Origin: Kiritimatiellales bacterium | GTDB taxonomy: Bacteria > Verrucomicrobiota > Kiritimatiellia > Kiritimatiellales > Pontiellaceae | Assembly: GCA_021734595.1 (NCBI GenBank) | Contig: JAIPIO010000193.1 | Coordinates: 1-7,617, forward strand | DNA: 7,617 bases | Direction of reading: 5' to 3' | In this document: positions 6,001 to 7,617 of the stretch, in pieces | Position numbering within the stretch: the first letter of the stretch is position 1 | Layout of the letters: each line of letters begins with the position of its first letter | Made by a program: the position numbers and the translations under genes | Notes under the pieces: model-generated | Told to the model about the DNA's origin: nothing | What the model saw: only the letters and a program-made list of their open reading frames with translations | The model's database searches: none

Positions 6001-7617
6001 TCGCCGGTTGCTATGGTAGGGTTTCCGCCATCTCATTTGACGGAAAGAATCTTCCCTATGTGGATGGTTCGGTCAATCGTTTGGTTGTCGCGGATGGTTT
6101 GAAGATTGAGGATAGCGAAATTCAACGGGTTTTGTCTCCCGGCGGGGTGGCGATTGTTGATGGAAAGGAGGCGCTCAAACCGGTTCCCTCTGCTTTGGAC
6201 GAATGGACCCATTTCATGTACGACGCCAGCGGTATCGGTGCGGGAAACGACCGCGCGGTTGGGCCGCCGCGCCATATCCAGTGGGCGGCGGGACCGCGCT
6301 ATGGCCGCAGCCATGAAAACATGTCGAGCGTCAGCGCGTCGGTCACAGCGGGTGGGCGCATCTTTACGGTCATGGACGAAGGCCCCAAGGCCTCCATCTA
6401 TCTCCCGTCCGACTGGAACCTGACGGCGCGCGATGCGTTCAGTGGCGTGCTGCTGTGGAAGATTCCAATCAAGGAGTGGCACGCCCGGCTCTTCCCGCTC
6501 AAGAGCGGACCCACCCAGCTGCCGCACCGGCTCGTCGCGGTGGGTGATCGGGTCTACGTCACGCTGGGGCTCTACGCACCCGTCAGCGAAATCGATGCCG
6601 CAACCGGACAAATCCTGCGTACTTTCGAGGGAACCGAATTTGCCGAGGAACTTAGCGTGGTGGATGGCAAACTCATCGTTGTGACCCACGACGACAAGGC
6701 GGCCAACCCGTTCCGCGGTCGCCCGCCCAAGGCGCATCCCGACCTGCCGCGCGAGGAGCAAACCATTTCCCAAGCAGGAAGCCGGTCGCTGTCGGTGATC
6801 GATCTGGAAAGCGGGAACACGCTTTGGAACAGGTCGCAGGGGAACATGGTTCCGCTGACGGCAGTGGCCATGGATGGAAATATTTTTCTGATGGTTGGCA
6901 ATGCCCTGCATTGCGTGGAGCTTGCGACGGGCAAGATGCTGTGGGAACAGCCGGTTGCAAAAAAGGCGGTGAAGAGCTCTACCGCGGTCTCGCCCACGGT
7001 GCTGGCGCACGAAGGAACGGTCTTTGCGGCGGTCGGTGGAACGCTTTCGGCATTCGATGCGGCCAAGGGCGAAAAGCTTTGGGATGTGCCATGCGCCAAG
7101 GAAGGATTCAAGATGCCCGCGAGCATATTCATTGTGAACGGATTGATTTGGGATGTCGATGTGCAGGGCGAACCCTACAAACCTAAAAACAAGAGCCTGC
7201 TGCCGGAGATGGAGACCACGGATATTCCGCCCGGTCCCGGGGTGGAGGTCAAACGCCGGTTTGTCGGCTACGACCTGCGCACCGGCGAAGTCCGCAAGGA
7301 TATCCCCATGTATGGTGACCAGAGTTTCGGCGTAATGCACCATCGCTGCCATATTCCGCGGGCAACCGGCGACTATCTGCTGACGGGGTATCCCGGCATT
7401 GAATTTATCGACACCAACACCGGCCGTGTCCAGTCGCACTCGTGGATTCGCGGCGCGTGCCTCTACGGTTTCATTCCCGCCAATGGCCTCATCTATACGC
7501 CGCCGCATCCCTGCGCCTGCTACGCGCAGGCCAAGATGAGGGGCTTTAACGCCGTTGCGCCGAAAAGGCCGCAAGGCGCCGGGAGCAGGGAGCGAGGAAC
7601 AAGACTCGTGAAGGGGA
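1..7617 (+). CDS. Giant multidomain exported protein, partial at both ends (sulfatase / F5-8C / HzsA-related cytochrome c / propeller / PQQ propeller)
   Basis: One frame, with codons starting at base 3, is open across the entire window: 2,538 sense codons and no stop. Recognisable domains follow one another in this same frame without a frameshift: sulfatase (residues 1-377), F5/8 type C (468-597), galactose-binding-like sandwich (626-753), HzsA-related propeller and haem domains (837-1653), a first propeller (1680-1941), a methyltransferase-like stretch (1980-2054) and a PQQ propeller (2066-2538). The sulfatase lacks its N-terminal formylglycine half and the last propeller is unfinished, so the full protein probably exceeds 3,000 residues. 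All component families are exported, so a periplasmic or surface location is expected, but the signal peptide lies outside the window. The start codon and regulation cannot be seen. The frame is certain. That it is translated as one polypeptide in the cell is inference; an assembly join or homopolymer error at a seam is the main alternative. Confidence 0.93.
3..1133 (+). other. Sulfatase domain (type I, formylglycine family), N-terminus outside window
   Basis: This module would hydrolyse sulfate esters, probably on a glycan. Visible family marks are GKWG at residues 5-8 (the usual GKWH position), the FKAPHKPH block at 80-87 whose histidine is the family's substrate-sulfate ligand, and TADNGYSCGAHG at 177-188. 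In that last block D179/N180 fit the metal-binding pair, and H187 plus K191 fit the HG...K active-site motif. The block runs on into PYEAASRIPLIL, typical of S1-family arylsulfatase and iduronate or glucosamine-6-sulfatase relatives. A C-terminal sub-domain follows (NIDFAPTILSLAGLDVP, then KYINW...ELFNL). The CXPSR or CXAXR formylglycine motif should be encoded a few hundred bases upstream, so catalytic competence cannot be confirmed here. The substrate is unknown. Normally such a protein ends near residue 377, but here the frame continues. Confidence 0.9.
1134..1403 (+). other. Inter-domain linker plus DWHVLGPF segment
   Basis: Residues 378-419 are rich in Lys, Ser and Gly and look like a linker after the sulfatase fold. 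Part of it (401-413, SNVRKKVSKGWKT) is encoded by the palindromic repeat pair at 1202-1237. From residue 420 the sequence GITLGDWHVLGPF begins. Motifs of the kind (D/N)WxVxGPF are common at the start of accessory beta-sandwich regions in exported PVC and Bacteroidota glycan enzymes, so this probably opens the non-catalytic block that continues into the F5/8C domain. No catalytic signature is visible. Confidence 0.55.
1202..1237. repeat. Pair of palindromic 15-mers at the sulfatase/binding-domain seam
   Basis: Two units, TTCCAATGTTCGGAA (1202-1216) and TTCCAAGGGTTGGAA (1223-1237), lie 21 bases apart start to start. The second has perfect 6-base inverted arms around a 3-base centre and the first has one arm mismatch. 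The pair lies in the linker after the sulfatase fold and is translated in frame as part of SNVRKKVSKGWKT. Confidence 0.85.
1393..1407. repeat. Palindromic 15-mer at the start of the F5/8C domain
   Basis: TTCCAACCGTTGGAA has perfect 6-base inverted arms and begins the coding of the discoidin domain (LPTVGN). It is in a different codon phase from the other strong units, so selection on one peptide does not explain the shared DNA sequence. Confidence 0.75.
1404..1793 (+). other. F5/8 type C (discoidin-like) carbohydrate-binding domain
   Basis: Residues 468-597 have the discoidin layout. They open with NLALGAKASSP, followed by AVDGTLDTLW (the AVDGdxxTxW calcium-proximal loop), then a central FNTLKITGW...QFSPKNFAVVCDGKEI strand pair, and close with SLELQITGVYGKSPAIRELEIYN. 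The length of about 130 residues is normal for the family (CBM32-like). Such domains bind sugars or cell-surface polymers and usually target an attached enzyme to its polysaccharide. Here the domain sits between the sulfatase and the HzsA-related cytochrome block, so it could tether either. The specific ligand cannot be read from sequence. Confidence 0.8.
1878..2261 (+). other. Galactose-binding-like beta-sandwich domain
   Basis: Residues 626-753 look like a jelly-roll accessory domain. A Trp-rich entry (RKWEKRADWTDGF) is followed by SVYLYRTITADEAQTVTAHLRAKDFYKVWLNGRQV, the pattern in which a paired strand is followed by 'vWlNGk.v'. That pattern is seen in N-terminal sandwich domains of rhamnosidases and in PA14- or NPCBM-like folds. 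It ends with a second strand set (LRKGENQLLVKN ... GFSFGIEG). The role is presumably structural or glycan-binding. It directly precedes the HzsA-related region and may be the normal N-terminal part of that protein rather than part of the sulfatase. The fold is assigned by motif memory only. Confidence 0.6.
2262..2510 (+). other. Helical spacer before HzsA-related propeller
   Basis: Residues 754-836 are charged and Ala/Lys/Leu-rich. A predicted-helical stretch around 783-830 includes LDEYLSKFSASLAAAAYDAKLATLEKRK when read across the region, and there is no recognisable catalytic motif. The segment resembles the helical lead-in that precedes the 'LFIRHP' strand in HzsA-related proteins and probably packs against the propeller. 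I cannot name a domain here. Confidence 0.45.
2511..3539 (+). other. HzsA-related module: N-terminal beta-propeller
   Basis: Starting at PPILFIRHPL (about residue 837), the segment has repeated propeller strands: IYDMSLSFDAKTIFFSAR (one blade), WHIYSVGVAGRNLKQITTGDASNISPCELPNGRLAFIS (TolB/HzsA-like 'DxxPcxLPdGRiaF.S'), and GRILFTRWDYG ... GLWTVNPDGT. Then come the diagnostic FGPHHQYHAGMIGLV and DGYQDPYAVNEKQFLCSYGG blocks. This pattern matches the family known as HzsA-related proteins, named for the alpha subunit of anammox hydrazine synthase and widespread in non-anammox PVC bacteria with no assigned function. It is a periplasmic fold that forms a structural base for the following haem domains. 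I do not infer hydrazine synthesis. Confidence 0.8.
3540..3962 (+). other. HzsA-related module: middle domain with first haem-binding motif CIGCH
   Basis: Residues 1180-1320 match the hydrazine-synthase-alpha middle-domain pattern. The segment opens with ISTLLVQDVYRGI, continues with the IGRGTVHARRLVGLVPVEEDGSVHFTVPA block ('GtVPVEeDGSa.F.VPA'), and then GKTLMRMGSDMHTMPGERLSCIGCHE. C1315, C1318 and H1319 form a CXXCH covalent haem c site. In the anammox alpha subunit, as I recall, a Tyr four residues after the CXXCH His is the haem iron ligand. Here that place is E1323, so the anammox active site is not conserved. Haem would be attached in the periplasm by the cytochrome c maturation system. 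Confidence 0.8.
4080..4961 (+). other. HzsA-related module: cytochrome c-like domain with two CXXCH motifs
   Basis: Residues 1360-1653 carry two more haem c motifs: CVSCH (C1376, C1379, H1380) preceded by IDYIQVIQPIWDKH, a typical 'lqPiwdkhCvsCH' entry, and CLECH (C1512, C1515, H1516) preceded by LQSVFDRR. THPAHS (H1568, H1571) and LGHDE (H1422) offer candidate distal ligands. The block ends with APLSKKGGGLGMC ... PRIDMLG, as in HzsA-related proteins ('llaPLak..gG.g.C ... PR.DMpG'). The predicted role is periplasmic electron transfer or an unknown redox reaction. With CIGCH this gives three c-type haems in the module. The substrate is unknown. Confidence 0.8.
4962..5039 (+). other. Charged hinge with A10 homopolymer
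   Basis: Residues 1654-1679 form a low-complexity hinge. A CGAC pair (C1655, C1658; no following His, so not a haem site) is followed by four Glu and then a Lys/Ala/Glu tract. The DNA contains ten consecutive A (5006-5015), read as the end of an Ala codon and three Lys codons. TGA at 5021 and TAA at 5026 lie just downstream in the two other frames. The hinge separates the cytochrome part from the first propeller and marks a probable fusion seam. Confidence 0.75.
5040..5825 (+). other. First propeller domain (NHL/PQQ-like or arylsulfotransferase-like beta-propeller)
   Basis: Residues 1680-1941 consist of roughly six repeats of about 40 residues. Each has an L-x-D/N-G-(N/S) turn (LPDGS at 1717, LGNGR, LPDGG at 1844, LKNGNTL at 1890) paired with a D-x-(S/T)-G-K-x-x-W strand (IDETGNIKW, GKDGKTKW, IDASGKVHK, FDASGKEVW). 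That is a small beta-propeller of the kind found in exported PVC proteins, often annotated as PQQ-like or WD40-like. No catalytic residues are recognisable. The likely role is a binding scaffold, or quinone or glycan contact. The internal ATG at 5049 has no ribosome binding site and is not followed by a signal peptide, so a separate exported protein starting here is unlikely. Confidence 0.7.
5826..5939 (+). other. Linker between first propeller and methyltransferase-like segment
   Basis: Residues 1942-1979 are a Gly/Pro-rich then Lys/Ser/Trp-rich linker. The second part (SNGWKKSSKHWKN, 1964-1976) is encoded by a palindromic repeat pair related to the one at 1202-1237. In homologous planctomycete PQQ proteins I would expect the methyltransferase first strand and SAM glycine loop here. 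Neither is visible. Confidence 0.6.
5891..5926. repeat. Pair of palindromic 15-mers at the propeller/methyltransferase seam
   Basis: TTCCAATGGTTGGAA (5891-5905) and TTCCAAGCATTGGAA (5912-5926) both have perfect TTCCAA/TTGGAA arms and are again 21 bases apart. Together with the flanking A run, the 38-base unit matches the one starting at 1202 at 32 of 38 positions by eye. It is read in the same codon phase, giving SNGWKKSSKHWKN. Confidence 0.88.
5940..6164 (+). other. Class I methyltransferase-like segment lacking motif I
   Basis: Residues 1980-2054 resemble the second to fifth strands of a class I SAM methyltransferase. VIQCLET has its acidic strand-2 end, EAERSNARKAIKVAG is a helix, RVSAIS a strand, and FDGKNLPYVDGSVNRLVVAD is the 'D...LPf.d.sfd.v' motif IV region. 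EIQRVLSPGGVAIV is the 'R.LkPGG.l.i' motif. From memory, a group of PVC PQQ-propeller proteins carries this segment directly before its EWTHFMYDASG block, so it is expected here. The glycine-rich SAM loop (GxGxG) is not encoded upstream, where a repeat-bearing linker and a different propeller are found. Methyltransferase activity is therefore unlikely and the segment is probably structural. Confidence 0.65.
5943..5989. repeat. Two degenerate palindromic 15-mers
   Basis: ATCCAATGCCTGGAA (5943-5957) and TTCCAATGCCCGGAA (5975-5989) resemble the repeat but have imperfect arms. They fall inside the methyltransferase-like segment (IQCLE and SNARK), whose peptide also fits the family pattern, so the match could be partly coincidental. 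Spacing from the perfect pair is about 31 bases each. Confidence 0.5.
6198..7616 (+). other. PQQ-type quinoprotein beta-propeller, C-terminus outside window
   Basis: Residues 2066-2538 are the most family-typical part of the window. DEWTHFMYDASG (2066-2077) and VGPPRHIQW (2086-2094) open it, followed by GRSHENMSSVSASV. PQQ-repeat 'D..tG..lW' motifs occur at DAFSGVLLW (2144-2152), DLESGNTLW (2267-2275), ELATGKMLW (2306-2314) and DAAKGEKLW (2352-2360). HHRCHIPRAT, GIEFIDTNTGRV and ACLYGFIPANGLIYTPPHPCACY (2485-2507) are conserved in PVC PQQ-propeller proteins. The segment ends in a variable basic linker leading out of the window, where a further propeller half is expected. Such proteins are exported and called PQQ-binding by homology. 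Whether PQQ is bound, and which substrate is oxidised, is unknown. Confidence 0.85.

Noticed and set aside
6164..6171. AAAGGAGG resembling a ribosome binding site
   Set aside because: No start codon stands 5-12 bases downstream, and it lies inside the continuous frame just after the RVLSPGGVAIV motif, as ordinary Gly-Lys-Glu codons.
6033..7574. 513-codon open frame on the minus strand, and the similar ones at 3657-4715 and 4902-5948
   Set aside because: Same antisense-shadow explanation: all are in the aligned phase, Arg/His-rich without family motifs, and opposite strongly conserved PQQ, cytochrome and propeller sequence.

Overview
The whole 7,617-base window is read as one uninterrupted + strand frame (codons start at 3, 6, 9 ... 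and no TAA, TAG or TGA occurs in that frame). It is open at both ends, so the window lies inside a single giant gene encoding at least 2,538 residues. Residue n below means window codon n, at base 3n. Neither the start codon, promoter and signal peptide nor the stop and terminator are in view.

Layout, left to right: the C-terminal two thirds of a type I (formylglycine) sulfatase (bases 3-1133); a linker carrying palindromic 15-mers, then a short DWHVLGPF segment (1134-1403); an F5/8 type C (discoidin-like) carbohydrate-binding domain (1404-1793); a second beta-sandwich of the galactose-binding type (1878-2261); a helical spacer (2262-2510); a HzsA-related module, that is, a propeller (2511-3539), a middle domain ending in the first CXXCH (3540-3962) and a cytochrome-like part with two more CXXCH motifs (4080-4961); a charged hinge containing an A10 run (4962-5039); a first NHL/PQQ-like propeller (5040-5825); a linker with more palindromic 15-mers (5826-5939); a methyltransferase-like segment without its SAM glycine loop (5940-6164); and a PQQ-type beta-propeller that runs off the right edge (6198-7616).

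Organism: the abundance of sulfatase, HzsA-related c-type cytochrome and planctomycete-style PQQ-propeller sequence, with moderately high GC, points to the PVC group (Kiritimatiellota, Planctomycetota, Lentisphaerota or Verrucomicrobiota). I lean weakly to a sulfatase-rich Kiritimatiellota-like lineage. All modules belong to exported families, so a periplasmic or surface-attached role in degrading sulfated polysaccharide is plausible: desulfation, glycan binding, then haem or quinone redox chemistry on one chain. That functional link is inference.

The main novelty is the fusion itself, with three normally separate exported proteins (sulfatase, HzsA-related cytochrome, propeller/PQQ protein) in one frame. 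In addition, the seams carry unusual DNA: TTCCAA-N3-TTGGAA palindromes at the sulfatase and methyltransferase/PQQ seams, and an A10 tract flanked by stops in both alternative frames at the HzsA/propeller seam. Assembly error or lost stop codons must be excluded, but the uniformly coding frame argues for a real long gene. No RNA genes, transposases, CRISPR arrays, promoters or terminators were found.
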